Positions 22,991-35,950 of a DNA stretch of 64,000 bases are shown piece after piece. The stretch lies in contig NC_134982.1 in the NCBI RefSeq assembly GCF_965638725.1, positions 3,658,001 through 3,722,000 on the forward strand, in the 5' to 3' direction. The notes below the pieces were generated by a model. That model searched no databases and had not been told where the DNA came from. It worked only from the letters and a program-made list of their open reading frames with translations. Both the position numbers and the translations under genes were made by a program. Source of the DNA: Aptenodytes patagonicus. Its lineage: Eukaryota > Chordata > Aves > Sphenisciformes > Spheniscidae. Positions within the stretch are counted from its first letter, which is position 1; each line of letters starts with the position of its first letter.

Positions 22991-25132
22991 GACAGAGAAA
23001 CTAAAAAGCAAGAGGACCTGAAAGGACAGGCAGAGGGAGAGACGTTATCTCACCTCTGGTAATGATTTATCAGCAAAGGATGGGTGGATGGAGGCAGAGG
23101 GAGCTAAGCATGACTGTGAGCAGCACAGAGGGGCTTTGCTGGGGGATACCCAAGGGGGAAGGAGTTAGGGGCGAAGGTCTGAGATTGTACATGGGGACGT
23201 ATGTGCTGATCAGCAGGAAGGGGAAAAAACCCATGATGAGTGCTACTACAGCCTGTGAACCTGTCCCGAGGCAAGTGGAGGTCCCAAACCTTATAGGCCA
23301 TGGTGACACTCCCTCCTGCCCTGGGACACCAGCCCATGTGCTTCATGAAGATCACCAAGGGATGAGCACTCTGCACGATTAGGAAGTCTCCACCATCTCA
23401 CGGAGCACCTGGCAGGGCCAGCCTGTGCAAATGTCCCTGTCCTCTCCCGGGTGCAGCTGGAAGAGCACACCACCACCTCCTCGTCTGCGTCTACAGCCTG
23501 GCTTTGGCTCTGGCAACCATCTCAGAGCCTGGCACCTATCACTGCTGATAAATAGGCGGTCCTGTTCTCCTGGGTTGGCCCTGTGCGTCAAGATTAGCTG
23601 ACGGTGGCAAAAAACAGCAGCAAGACAAAAACCCATCCCAGAGCCATGGAAGAGGAATGGCATGAGTCAAGGTCACAACCCTGCAGAGCGAGCAGTCACA
23701 GAACAACCGTTTTGGGTCAGGAGAGCTGGAAGACTCAGGCTCACCCATGTCAGCTAAGCTAAGAGTCGTCTTCTCTGACAAACACCACCACGGGTACAGA
23801 GCTGTCCTGCTAAGGAACAGAGAGACGTATTTTTAAGAAGCAAATTTATGCATGACGTGTTGATATAATTAGCAAAGGCTTTTTATGGAGCTGCCCTGTA
23901 GCAAAAAATATCCCTGATACGTGAAATTCATGTCCTTCCGTGCACCTCTAGATCATTACCGTGTCCCCACATACCGGCAAGGCAACAAGAGGGACCGTGA
24001 TGGCATGGCGAAGGCAGACAGGAGTGGGCAGGGAAAAATCCTCGCAGAATCAGGGCTGGGTTGTGTCACGACTGTGATGGGAAGCGGAGGGGAACGGGGA
24101 CTTTGCTAGACGCCAAGATCTTCCCCATAAGGTGACACACACCCGCTGTGGGCAGAGATTTGGGGGAAGTTAGGCTATTCTTAGCATCCCTCTCCCACCT
24201 CCTCCTCTGGATATGTGTGCCTCATCACGACGTCCGGACTCCTTCTCACTGCTACAGTCACCGTCTGTGAACCCTACCCACAATATTACTGCGAAGACAA
24301 CATGTTTATGATGTGTTTGCATTCAGAGAGAACTTCCCATGCGTGTAAGAAAGTCATAGCCGGCAGTTTCTTTATCCTTCCCTTGCCCAAGGTCTAGCGG
24401 AGAACTTATTTTACAGCGAGTTATTTATGGCTCGAGAGAAGCACTACTGACAATTTGAGATTCACAGCTCCAACCCTGGGCAACGAGGCAGATTTTTCTG
24501 AGAAAGTCTTCTACAGACAGCAGCAGGAGACAAAACCATCTTTAAAACAGGATGGGGGAAAGCCCTCTCCTGTTCTATTGAACATTAACACTTGAGTTGC
24601 CTTTTCCGTTTGTCCTTACCGACGTTTCTGCCACCACCCTGAACCAGGAGCTCAGGCTCTGAAATGTCCCCAACCCTGGTGGCAGGGCTGGGTTTCTGCT
24701 GGACTAGGTGGGGAGTAAGGACATATGGGACCTCACCTCTCTCCCTCTTTCCTCCCCTCAGTCTGTCTCATCTATTCAGGTGGCTTCACCTGCTTTTAAG
24801 AAGCTTTTTAAGCCCCTTCGGGGGGGATTTTCGCAATGTTGGGATTTGCAAACTCAAACACGGGGTTTGCAATCCCAACCGTTGGGCTTTGCAGACCCTT
24901 AGACAAAGGGGTCTTGCTTGGAGCACGTGCTTTTAATTAGCAGAAACACAATATGCAGGAAAAGCCAAACATCCCTGCAGATGTAGGTACTGTTGGGGTG
25001 AGAAGTGTTGATGCTGGCAAAGCAAACCTCTAGGAATCATAAAGCAAACATCTACGAATCACGGGCACCTCAGCAACGCAACACAACGGCTTGGCCCGCC
25101 GGCGGAGAAGGACAAACTCTGAAGGCATTTAC

Positions 25133-25288
25133 CTCCCTGAGGCAGGTATAAATGGGGCAGACAAGGACTCGAAAGGGCTCTCCGGTGCTGCTCCTCATGG
25201 TGCCGAAGACTTCGCAGAGAAAGGTGATGAACCCCAGCCAGCGCTCCACATCCCGCTGCTGCAACTCCTCCCGCATGGTGAAATCCTT
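25133..25288 (-). CDS. CTIF: CTIF exon C: middle of the MIF4G domain
   Basis: This exon is 52 codons, phase 0 at both ends, with a strong acceptor (ctctgtccctcttgcag|AAG) and donor GAG|gtaaat. It reads KDFTMREELQQRDVERWLGF, then ITFLCEVFGTMRSSTGEPFR, then VLVCPIYTCLRE. This is one of the best-conserved parts of the MIF4G domain, with the WLGFITFLCEVF core helix followed by the GEPFRVLV hairpin. It is isolated by introns of 20.8 kb upstream and 15.0 kb downstream. A longer open frame on the same strand (25195-25950) runs through the exon into the upstream intron; it is in another frame and does not represent protein. Confidence 0.97.
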
Positions 25289-28200
25289 CTGCAAGAGGGA
25301 CAGAGACAACAGGCTGCATCAGCAAAACCGCATCGCCATGGGAGAGGCAACGGCTGTCTAGAGAGAGAATTAGGAGGAAATTGAAACTCAGGGTGGGGGG
25401 AGGAAGACAGACAGACTGACTCTTTAGTAACAGCGGGGAGATTACTCAACGCACACGGAGTGGCCGGAGTTTCAACACAGCAAAGCCACCAGAAAGCAGG
25501 TACTGTAGAAATATCACCAACCCCTGCAACAACGGTCACGGCTTGCGCTAGAGACGGCGTCCCCCGTGCCCTGCCCTCCCCCTCAGACAGACATGGGGAC
25601 TCTTTTCCATACGCACAACCAAGATCGAATAAAAGCAGCAATGAAGAGGTTAAATGAAATGCAGGGGAAACGCAATGAATGCCGGTGGCCACGCCGGGCT
25701 TGGTGGTCCAGGTGGACCTGCCCAGCCCGTTCATTCCAGTATCTTCAGCAGAGCCAGTGTCCGGCCGGGGGCATCCTAATGGCCTGGCTGCTCCCTGGGG
25801 TCTCACGAAATTACGGCAGAGACTGGCTCTCTGCCTGACCAGAAGAAGATCAGGGCAGCCCGGGCTTGGCATTAAAAGGTCACCCTGCTCCCGAGCTGAT
25901 GGTTGCCATGACCAAGGATTATCCGAATGACGTGATTTATGGAGCAACATCGGGAGGAAGCGTGCAGGGAGATAGCTGCCTCCCCATCAGTCTTCCAGCT
26001 GAGGAGAAAAAAAAGGGTTTGCCCGAAGGCAAAGATATGAAAAGGGATGTGCGTGTTGGGAGTGTGTGGCAAAGAGCAAGGGGCAACACAGAAAAGCAAA
26101 TAAAAACCTTTCTAGAGGATGGCACAAGAGAGCGCATCGCACTCAGAGCCAAGAGGGTTTCCCTGGGCTCTCAGCAATGCTGCAGAGCTTCTTGCAAGAT
26201 GTCCCAGGCGACTTTGCTTGTCTGTCTCCATAGTGACCTTTCCTCGGTATTAAAAATTAGTAGACACTAAGTAGGGGAAAATTAAAGAACAGGACAAGTT
26301 CGTTCTCAACACCGTGTTTTCCCAGTGCGAGTTGCACAACATTTGAAATCCAGCAACTAAATAAATTATCTTGTATCTTTTTCATCTCAGTTTATTCCTA
26401 CTGCCTGAAACAAAGGGCTTTGCTGCTGCTAATGCTCCGACCTGCAGCTGCACTCCGCAAAGCCAGGGAGATATAAAAGCCACCACACCAAAGTTTGCTT
26501 TCATGCCCCGGACAACACACTGGAGATCTTTTTTTTGAAACAAAGGTAAGTAATACAGCTGCTAAAGAAAGCCAGGCAAAAGCGCGATGATTATTTTCAT
26601 GACACAACCATATGCAGGAGCTATTTATATGTTTCATTACAAAAGGAAAAAAAAATAATGTATTTGCATATGCAGGAAAAAGACTTGTAAAATAACCAAG
26701 GCACTTATTAACCAAACAGTGATGACTAATTCCTCTCTACACCCATTTCTATAAGGCAATTGCCCAACTGTGTCTGCGACTCCGAAGTCAACCTGCAGCC
26801 AAATCCTGTCGGGTCTTTTCAGACTTTCTGGGGGAGTTTGCAGAGTTCATCCTTTCATTATCCAGCCAGTCCCAGGGCGGTGGTGGAGGAGAGAGTCATT
26901 TGCCAGCTCAGGTTATCACCCCAGGGTTACCAAATTACTCATTCTGGAGTTTTCACTTGAATTTTAATTAAAAAAAAAGTCAAAGAGAAATGACCTCCTG
27001 ACTACTGAGAAATTAAAAAACCAAGCGAGAGCATCCCGTACCCCTCATCTGCACCAACGGGGACCTCCAGCCTCGCCCACCCATAAGGTCACCCACCAGC
27101 CACCCTCACCCTGGGACAAAAAGCACACTTTGAACCCTGGAGCTCTTCCTTGATGCCCCGAGCCCTCTCCATCCCCTGGCACTGAGCTGTCTCCTGCATC
27201 TCACGCAGCATCCCACCCGGCTCCAGCCCCCGAGCCATCCTGCCCCTCCCAGGCTGGGTGCTCCCCAGCAGCCCCCGTCTCCTGCCTGTCTCATCAGTCC
27301 ACATTGATGCGCCCCGGGAGCTGGGCTGTATTTTGGGATCCCTGGGGCATGCTGGGAAATTCCTAGCAGCTCGGGATAACCACATGGGCTCTGCGGTCTC
27401 AGATTAATGGGAAAGAATAAAAACCACTGAAGGAAACTCTCCTCCTTCCCATTCCTGCTTCAAATACATCGCCCCGCTCCACAGCCTCGAAAGAGAGAAA
27501 ACTGACTCTTCAACATTTTCTCTTTAAAAAAATATTTTCTGTAAAAAAACCCATCAAACCAACCAACCAAACAAAAAATTTCCATAAAACAACCACCAAA
27601 CCAAACCAAACTCATCAGGCCTGGGATGGGAGCTGGGCAGGAAGGGATGCCACCAGCCAGCACCCTCTTTTTTTCATCCCACGGCACCCAGTGGGTGATG
27701 CCACCCAGCAGAGACATCAGTGAACACTCTGCCCCCAACTTTGCAGCTGAAGACGACCCTTGAGAAAGAAAAGGGACTGGGTTCCTCTCCCAACCCCTCC
27801 AAGCCACAAAAAAACTTGTGCAGACTTTGATGGATCCCTATGGAGGACAGGAGTGGGGGATGGAACATGGGATGGATGCAGAGGTCACCGTGAACATTTT
27901 GACCCAGAATGTGATACTGCAACGGGAATAATTTTGCTCCATTTGCTGCCTCAGGTTGGGCCAAATTTCGCAAAACGAGACCGTTTGCATGTACTCTGCA
28001 AAAGGGGGGAGGGGGTAATACCGATTCCTTTGACAAAGTAGGAAAAGCACCTTGCCAGAGTGCCAAAAATTACGTTTTTTGGACCATGCCTGCCTACAGG
28101 CAAGAGTTGGGCTTGCCAGGAGCTGAACCTCCATGGTAGCTGGACTTGCAGCATCAGAACTCTCCTGAAGCATCCTGAGATACCCATCTGCTTCGACCCC

Positions 28201-31200
28201 ACAGGGCGCTGCTACACCAGTGTCACAGCGCGCACGAGGAAGGTGGCCCGGGGAGCTTTGTCCTTAAATTTGGCCTTCAGACAGCAGGTTTGACCAGTAC
28301 CACAGCACGCACAGATGGGCAAGCCAACACGAACGCTGCCCGTGCAGAGATGTCCCACCTCCCTTGGAGTGTCCACGTTTAAGACCACTGTTGTCATCTA
28401 GGTAATTTGGTCAACAGAGTTACGGGTGCGATTCACCTGGCTGCACGTCGGCCATGCTCCCAGCAGGACCTGCAACCCATCACGCCGGGCATGGAGAATG
28501 TGAAGAGCAGCTCAATCGCTTCTCCAAAGGTGTGCAACCAAAATGGATGAGCCAGACCAACAGTGTGGGGGAGGCGAAGAGCTGGCCAGCAGCGAAGAGT
28601 GGCTCAGCAGAGAACAAAATACATGTCCCGTGTGCCCGGGGCACATCCAATGGAACCGTGCCCTGACCCACAGGCCTCCACACCACCGATGAGAAGCCCT
28701 GAGGAGGCTGAAGAGTGCTGAAACCAGACGGCCGGGTCACTGCCCTGCCCAGTGAACTTTATTTGCTCTGGAAATGCCTCACGGAGTTATATAAAAATAA
28801 CCTGTGGATTGGCTTGCCCCATGCTTTGGTGGTGATGTCAGGGCAGTAAGCAAATTATCTTTCATCAGTTTGGCTGTATTTTTAAACATGAATTGTATTA
28901 CTAATTTGGGGGTGCCCTGGCCTGTAGATAATCTGGGCGCGTTTACTGGGTGACCTTCCTTCAGTGCCTACAGTTTAAAATAAAATGTATTTATACCAGG
29001 TAGCAGGGTTGACCTCCCTTCGCTGCCTGGTTTGGGAGAAGAGTTCATTGGGAAACCATGCGGCAAGGTGGGGGGGATGCCAAGGGACCTCTAAAGAGGT
29101 CTCATACAGGACAAGTTTGGGGCATAAACCTGAAGGCTAAGCATGTTCAACACGTTGGGCCTCACCACGCGTGATGGGTAGGTCAGGGGTTGCCCGTGTT
29201 CATGCATGATAAAGATGGGCCACGGCTCAGCCCACCCTCTGACATCCCCCCGTTGGACCCTTTCTAAGCTTGGCTGAAGCTCCTACCAGCAATGGAAACA
29301 GAAAATGCCTTTATCTTGGGGCTCTCCACTCTTGCACCCAAGTGAAAGCCCACTCCTCATCTCGGTGTAGATACAGCTCATGCAATGTTGTCCTTTCTCG
29401 GCCCAGACACGAGACCTCTCCAAGACCAGGACCAAGCTGGAAGAGCCAAGAGGACTGGCCACTCCATGGGAGAGGAGGAAAATCCATCCTCTACCATTTT
29501 TGGTGGGCAGCAGAGTCAAGCGGGACAAGAAGCAGCATTTTGCCATCGGATCTAAGCCCTCGCTCCAGCCCGGACAGCTGCAGCCGAAAATTCATCCCTT
29601 GGGAGTTCGCCACACTTTTTTTTAAGACGAGTCCCAAATAACTTTTCCCCAGATCTGGGCCCACCGACTCATGGCTGACTCTGTCAGCAGCAAGTTAGAG
29701 GGCAAAAGTTTAGCATGGGATAAAAATGAGGGTTAATTTAAGCATCGCCACCTTCTGATGGAAAAAAAAAAAAAAGACACATTTGGGCTTGTTGCTCTGT
29801 AAACACAGGGCTCTTCCTCTGGCAGCCCTGCTGTTTACTCAGTCATTGTCAAGGAGGCAGGAAATACTGAGTCAGAAATACTGCGCAAAAAAAAATATAT
29901 AACGCTTAGATATCAGTGCTAGGCACTATATAAAAAGCTGAGAGAGGCTGTGCTAAATACTTGGTCTTACTGGCAATGGGCTACAAAAGGCTGGAGCCTT
30001 AAATGGCTCTTTGGAAAGGGCCCGAGACAAATAAAACGGGTTGGAGGAGGGAGCTGGCGGGTAGAGGCTGGGACAGCATCCGTCCCTTGTTGCTCTTCTG
30101 GAGGAGCACACCCTCCGCCTGCTCCCTCCCCAAACCCTCCTAGAAAGGGCTCCAATAAATGACATTTTGCACACTTAACAATGCTGCATTATTCTCTGTT
30201 TATAATTTAAATAATATTTTTATTTAGGTCCTGGCTTGGTGGAGGCTCTGGAGAGTAGCTTTGCTTTCTGGGGAGTATAACCCAGTGAGATGAGTAGTTT
30301 ATAGCACCGGCATTCAGAAGAAGCTCAGGAGGTTGATGGAGAAACCTGTGGAAGCACCAGGGAGTGATCGAAAACCTCTGCCCATGGATGCTCGGGATCT
30401 CACCGAGCACCTCTGAAGCAGAACTACCACCCACAGCTTCATTGGGAACATCTCACTCCACATGGACACCACTACACAAGCTCCTTTGCTGTACTAAACC
30501 ACCAGAGATGGTGGGACACGAGGTGGGACCATCAGCTCTTTCATGGGCTCTGCTCTTCCTCCAACCACCCGCAGCAACACTCCAGGCCTCTCTGCCTGCA
30601 CCCCACTGACGCTCCCTGAGGACCAAACCATACCGAGATCCCACCACACGAACCCTGCCTATGCTACTGCCAGCCCAGGGACAATAAGACAAAGCAGAGT
30701 AAGACGATGATAGAAAACCTGCTTTGAGCCAACAGCTTCCACGCAGGACTGGGCAACCGCAGCACAGGAGACTGAGATTCATTTCCAGTCCTGCGTGGGC
30801 TCCCATCACCTCTGTACCCTGACTCCCCAGCTGGCAAACGGGAACGATTTACTCATCTTCCTCTGCAAAGTGCTCTGGGGCGTGTGACTGAGACATGCAA
30901 ATCACAGCAATTATTGTTACTCCAACAAAGGAGCTATTGACATTCAAAGCAGATAAAGCTTTTAAATTACGGATGACACCCTGTGCCCAGCCTCGCAAAG
31001 GTCCCGGCTTCACCCACCCATGAGGCATTTCACTCCCACAGACTTTCATCATGCCGTTTCCTCCAAGCTGGATCTGCACCAGATGAACGTGCACCAGCTT
31101 CTTCTCGGGGTGATTTGGCCACTTTGGGAAGAGCAGCAAATCCTACCGGTGGCCTTCAGCGCGGACCTGGTTTCATGATGGCCACAGCTCTGTGAAAGTT

Positions 31201-34200
31201 TCTAATCACAGATGTCTCCAAAATGCATCGCATGGTGAAGGTCCAGGTTACCAGGACTGTGACCACCACCCTGTGGGCACCTACCACCCATCAACCGACC
31301 ACCAGATGATATATAACTTGCATTAAATGCCACTGACCAATTCTACAAGAACAACTCACCAAAGATCCTGCAGCCATCGGACAGACACAAATAGTGCTTA
31401 TTCCTCTCAGAAGGATTTGGGCAGGAAGGGGAAAGTAAGGTCAGAAAACTCCTGGTTCTTCTAAAGGAGATGCTGAGCAAACTCCCAGGATCAGGAACAG
31501 CCATGAATTTTAAATTCCTCGGGTTTAGGTAACCAAGGCAGCTGATAACCAGAGCCAACAGCAGCTGCGGGTACTTCCAGTGTCTCCAAACGCCCCGAGG
31601 TGAGCAAGCGGGTGGTCACTTGAACCTCCTGCCTCCTGGTCTTGCCGTGACCTCTCCGTCTGGCTCCAAATCTGGGATCAAAGGCAATTACCCACCCGAT
31701 GTGGACATCTCACAGCTTGAGCCGGCGATGTCCCTGAGGTCCTCGGGGGCTGCAGAGGTGCAAGCAGTTAATTATTGATTTAGTTGAGGTTTAAAGCACC
31801 CAGGTGGGAGCATAATGATGGATGTGCAAACAGAAAAGCGTTGCTGTTAACCTAGCAGTTGCTAGAGATCTTGAAGCACTGTCTCAGTGGAAGCTCTGAG
31901 ATGACTGCGAGGGTGAAGTAGCGTGGTCTGCACACCACGAACAGCAAACACTATTTTGTCCTGGTGTAAAAAAATCTTCTTTAATGACCCTCTGAGCACA
32001 GAGAAAGCAGAGCGGGGAGAAGGGGCAGCCCAAAGGAAATCCCCTGGTCTCCTGTTATCTCCTTCTACTTTTCTCTCATGGAGGGGAAAACATCAGAATT
32101 GAGATGTGGCCACGTCCTGGGAAGACATCGTGTCCCACAGGTCAGCAGAGCTTACTGCTGAATTGGAGCAAACATCATTTCCATCAGAACACATTCGCAA
32201 CTCCGCCGAGTTACCAAGGCCTATACCACGTTATCGCAGGAGTATCTCTCCAAATAATTTTCAAGCGGGATAATGCACAGAGGAGGAATACTCTGGAAAA
32301 GAGAGCGGGATGCTCTGGGAGCTCCGCTTGCTTCTCCAGAGGATGCTTGCCAGCACTTCCTCCAGCGGTACCCAGGTGACAGAGTTGTCTTCCTCATTAC
32401 CTAATTTTTACTGCCGCCCTTCCTACCTAGCACCTTTCTGGATTCCCAAACACGTGGCAGGGTGTCAGCTCAGCTGGGTAACAGCAGTTTATCACAGCTT
32501 TAAAGCCCTGTTATCCCACGAATCTGGACACAAACACACAGCAAAACGGCATCGCCTGCCCCAGCCAGACCTTACAGCGAGCAGAGGGACACGGGCAAAC
32601 GGCAGGACACAGGGACATAGGGAACCAATGATACCTTCGAGAGCCAGAAGCCAACCTCTCAGTCCCGTGGAGAGGGACTGGCAGGGAGACAAGGGACCAC
32701 GAAGAAATACAAATTAATATCCTTGATGGCTTGTCGTCAGAGCAGCCGGGGCGCCCGTTTGACCCGGCCCTGCAGACACCCCACAGCTGTAATGCCCGGA
32801 GGAGGCAGCTCCCGCTCGGCAGGCTTGCTCCTCTGGAGTGTTGCAGAAGATCCTCGTTACATTTGTTTAAGTCCCGGTACTGTGGGAATCCTGAGGCAGT
32901 GACGTGCCCTTTGCCTTTGCGAGCGTGCATGGGAAAACCTCGGGTCACCTTTGGATGTTGGGAGATACTGTGCACCCTCTCCTGGGCAGCTGTTCCCCAA
33001 GGCGGGGGCAAAGCATCCATGTCCCCAAGAGCATCCCGTCCCCGGGCCAGCAATCCCCTCCCCGCTACACGGAGGTGGTAGGAAGAGAGGGGATCAAGCA
33101 CAGCGGATCCCTGCCCATCCCAGCATCCGCAGAAGCACTGGCACCCCCGCTGCATGGAAAAATATATTAATATAAATCTCCCAGCCCACGGGCCGCGTTT
33201 CCCAAAGCATGAGCTCAGTGTAAAACCATGCTGGTTTGAAGAAATCCCCCAAGTAAGTGTATAAGGGCTGTTTTATATGGGTGGGGATGGTTTGATGGGC
33301 AGATTTCAAGCCCTTCCCTGCATCGGGGCAAGGTCTGAGCCCCAGCACCATCCCCAGCATTTGCTCAGAGGTCACTTCTATGCCTGAAAAAACACCCATC
33401 CCACGCCCAGTGCCAATGTGGGGTGATGACTGGCACCTCAACGGAGGCTGACGGATGGATCCCGCTTGCAAATGCCGCAGCCAGAGATGCCCAGCCTTGC
33501 AGCCCGGGGGGGATGCACAGGGACAAGCTGGATTTTACCAGCAGGCTGCATTCTTATTTTAAGCTCTGCACGTGTCCTCTTTATAAGGCGGAGGTGCCGA
33601 GGGGTCTATGGGGATGGGCCAAGTTTGCAAAGAGGGATATAAGAGGAGGAAAAGTGGCCATGGGGGCAGGTGCTGCTTCGTCCAGGCACCGTGGCTGGAG
33701 GAATGCAGCTTGCATTCAAAGTGAAGCTGCGCCCATTGAAATGCCAGCCTGCCCCCAGATGAATGAAACCAGGCAGGGAAAAAAAAGCAGGCAGCTAATC
33801 CCGTTTGCCGTCAGGAGCTTTTCTGCCTGGGCGCTCCTGCTTTACACCGTCTCAAGTCCTAGGAGGGGTTTTCCTGGGTGCCAGGGAGCTGGCAGCAGGA
33901 CGCTTCCCCTGCAGGATGCTAAGACCTTTCTCGTGAGTACGTGCTTGGTGGTCCTTCACCATGGGGTGGGACCATCAATCTGCTGAGCTGGCTGTGGAGT
34001 GCAAGACACTGATGCTCAACCTCTGCTTCTCTTGCAAGCCAGGACTGATGGATGAATGAAGCCCCGGTGGCTTCCTCCATCCCTGAAACCTGCCCCTGTG
34101 GGGGAAGCCCCCGAGCTGGGCGGTGCAGGGAAGCGGACAACCTTTGGATGGACCTCAATGCACACAGATGGCCACAAACAGGTCCAAGAGGCATGGGGCG

Positions 34201-34202
34201 TT

Positions 34203-34712
34203 ATAGAATCATCACAGAATGGTTTGGGTGGGAAAGGACCTTTAAAGGCCATCTAGTCCAACCCCCCTGCAACAAGCAGGGACATCTTCAACTAGATCAG
34301 GTCGCTCAGAGCCCCGTCCAGCCTGACCTGGAATGTTTCCAGGGATGGGGCATCCACCCCCTTTCTGGGCAACCTGGGCCAGTGCTTCACCACCCTCAGC
34401 GTAAAACATTTCTTCCTTCTATCTAGTCTGAATCTCCCCTCTTTTAGTTTAAAGCCATTCCCCCTTGTCCTGTCGCAACAGGCCCTACCAAAAAGTCTGT
34501 CCCCATCTTTCTTCTAAGCCCCCTTTAAGTACTGATAGGCCGCAATAAGGTCTCCCCAGAGCCTTCTCTTCTCCAGGCTGGACAACCCCAACTCTCCCAG
34601 CCTGTCCTCATAGCAGAGGTGTTCCAGCCCTCTGATCATTTTTGTGGCCTCCTCTGGACCTGCTCCAACAGGTCCGTGTCTGTCTTGTACTGAGGACTCC
34701 AGGGCTCTATTA
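34203..34712 (-). repeat. CR1 LINE, 3' part (sense to CTIF)
   Basis: About 510 bp in the opposite orientation to most copies: it starts with the reversed tail (atagaatcatcacagaatgg) and runs back through ORF2 C-terminal sequence to the LLERVQ-type region near 34680. It is the same subfamily as the copies at 9399, 15464 and 58624, and one of only three copies lying in the direction of CTIF transcription. Confidence 0.95.
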
Positions 34713-35915
34713 TGGCCAAAGATCTTGGCTTTCTTCTTTAAAAGAGAGCAAAAAAAAAAGAAAGATGGATGCATGAAAATGCGGCGGGTGGGAGAGCAGC
34801 AGGGGTCCTGCGGGCAGCCGGCCAGATTCGTCGTGGGATGGGTTTTCCCTTCATCTGCCCAGAGATTGAACTGCACGGGCAAGGAGGGAACCCGAAGAGT
34901 TAACAGACTCCCAGCCAGAGATATTCGTGGCACCCAGAGTTCGTGTAAAGTTTCATACCGGGACCCTTTTCTAAATTCTTTTGGTCATGGGAGAAAACAT
35001 TGCAACTGTTTAGTCTGCAGGGAGGTGGTGGCTCCGGCCCAGCACTCAACGTCGCTGAGCAAACATGCTGGAAAGCAAAGGGGCTGACAACCCTCTTATC
35101 TCCTCCGCCTGCTTTTCACCCCGTCTCTCCCACTGCCGTGGCCAAGCATCCGACGGGCATCGGGTACTGGTGCCAGAGCTCCCCGTTGGAAATGCAGCTC
35201 CAGGCTCCCTGTGATGGGGGACAAACGACCACCGAAAGCCGAGACTTGGAGGTGAAGTACCAGTCTGCTAAAAAAAGTTATTTACACAAAAGAGCTCAGA
35301 AAATCTTTCTCAGGGGCTAATATTTACAAATCCTATGAAGCCAGGGAGCTTCTGCTATAGCAAATGTATTTGGCTATTTATTTTTTAAATGGATGTAAAA
35401 GATGCATTAAACTTTTCTGCTCATCCCCTGAAGCATGCAGGTACGGAGCACGTTACAACGCCTCTGAAGCTGCCCGTCCGCGCCAGAAAAGCTGAGCTTA
35501 CAGAAAAGAGTTGCAGAAAACAACATTAACCTGCAAAACCCCTCGATCCCTCCAAACTTCCTCTCTCTAAAGGGATGCTCATGATTACCATGGCATATTT
35601 TGCAGCATATTGGCAGAGCGGCTGACTAGGAGCATCACCATGTAAGACCACTGGATGGCATGGGCTGGAATGTTAAAGAGACGCAAGGAAACACACCTTA
35701 CTCTTATTAACGAAGCAGAAATGGAAAGGTTTTGTTTTTCCAGCCTGACACTATTTCCTTAGCCGGCGCACACTTTGCTCTCGCTGTCTTCGCTTTCAGT
35801 TCCTGCTGCTCCTGGACTGGAGGTGATATCGCTGGGTTTGGGTTCCCAGAGCTGCCAGAGACGCTCCTCCCACCCCCTCTTTATTAAAAAAATAATATGC
35901 AGAGCAATAGTAATT

Positions 35916-35950
35916 AAAAAAAAAGAAAGGAAGAAAGAAAGAAAGAAAAG
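35916..35950 (+). repeat. Purine simple repeat (GAAA)n
   Basis: An A run followed by gaaaggaagaaagaaagaaa; about 35 bp of pure purines. Confidence 0.9.

Larger units (their letters stand above)
10097..25132 (-). other. CTIF intron between exons C and D (15.0 kb)
   Basis: This phase 0 intron runs from gtaaat to ttttgcag. It holds the 29-bp minisatellite (12457-12718), CR1 pieces at 15464-15798 and 19985-20312, a 16-base A run at 22975-22990 and a local tandem duplication at about 25019-25062. No other exon was recognised. The 223-residue open frame at 22088-22759 on the minus strand has no recognisable domain. Confidence 0.9.

Noticed and set aside
25195..25950. 251-codon minus-strand open frame, longest in the window.
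   Set aside because: It overlaps CTIF exon C in the wrong frame and runs through intron sequence.
32511..33155. 214-codon minus-strand open frame.
   Set aside because: GC-rich stop-poor stretch; no domain and no splice-site context.
34514..34933. 139-codon minus-strand frame ending in [21 protein letters not shown] sequence.
   Set aside because: Its second half is CR1 ORF2 tail; the first half is unrelated flanking DNA read through by chance.
35881..35950. A/T- and purine-rich stretch considered as a retrotransposon tail.
   Set aside because: Simple repeat only; flanks are not recognisable as an element.
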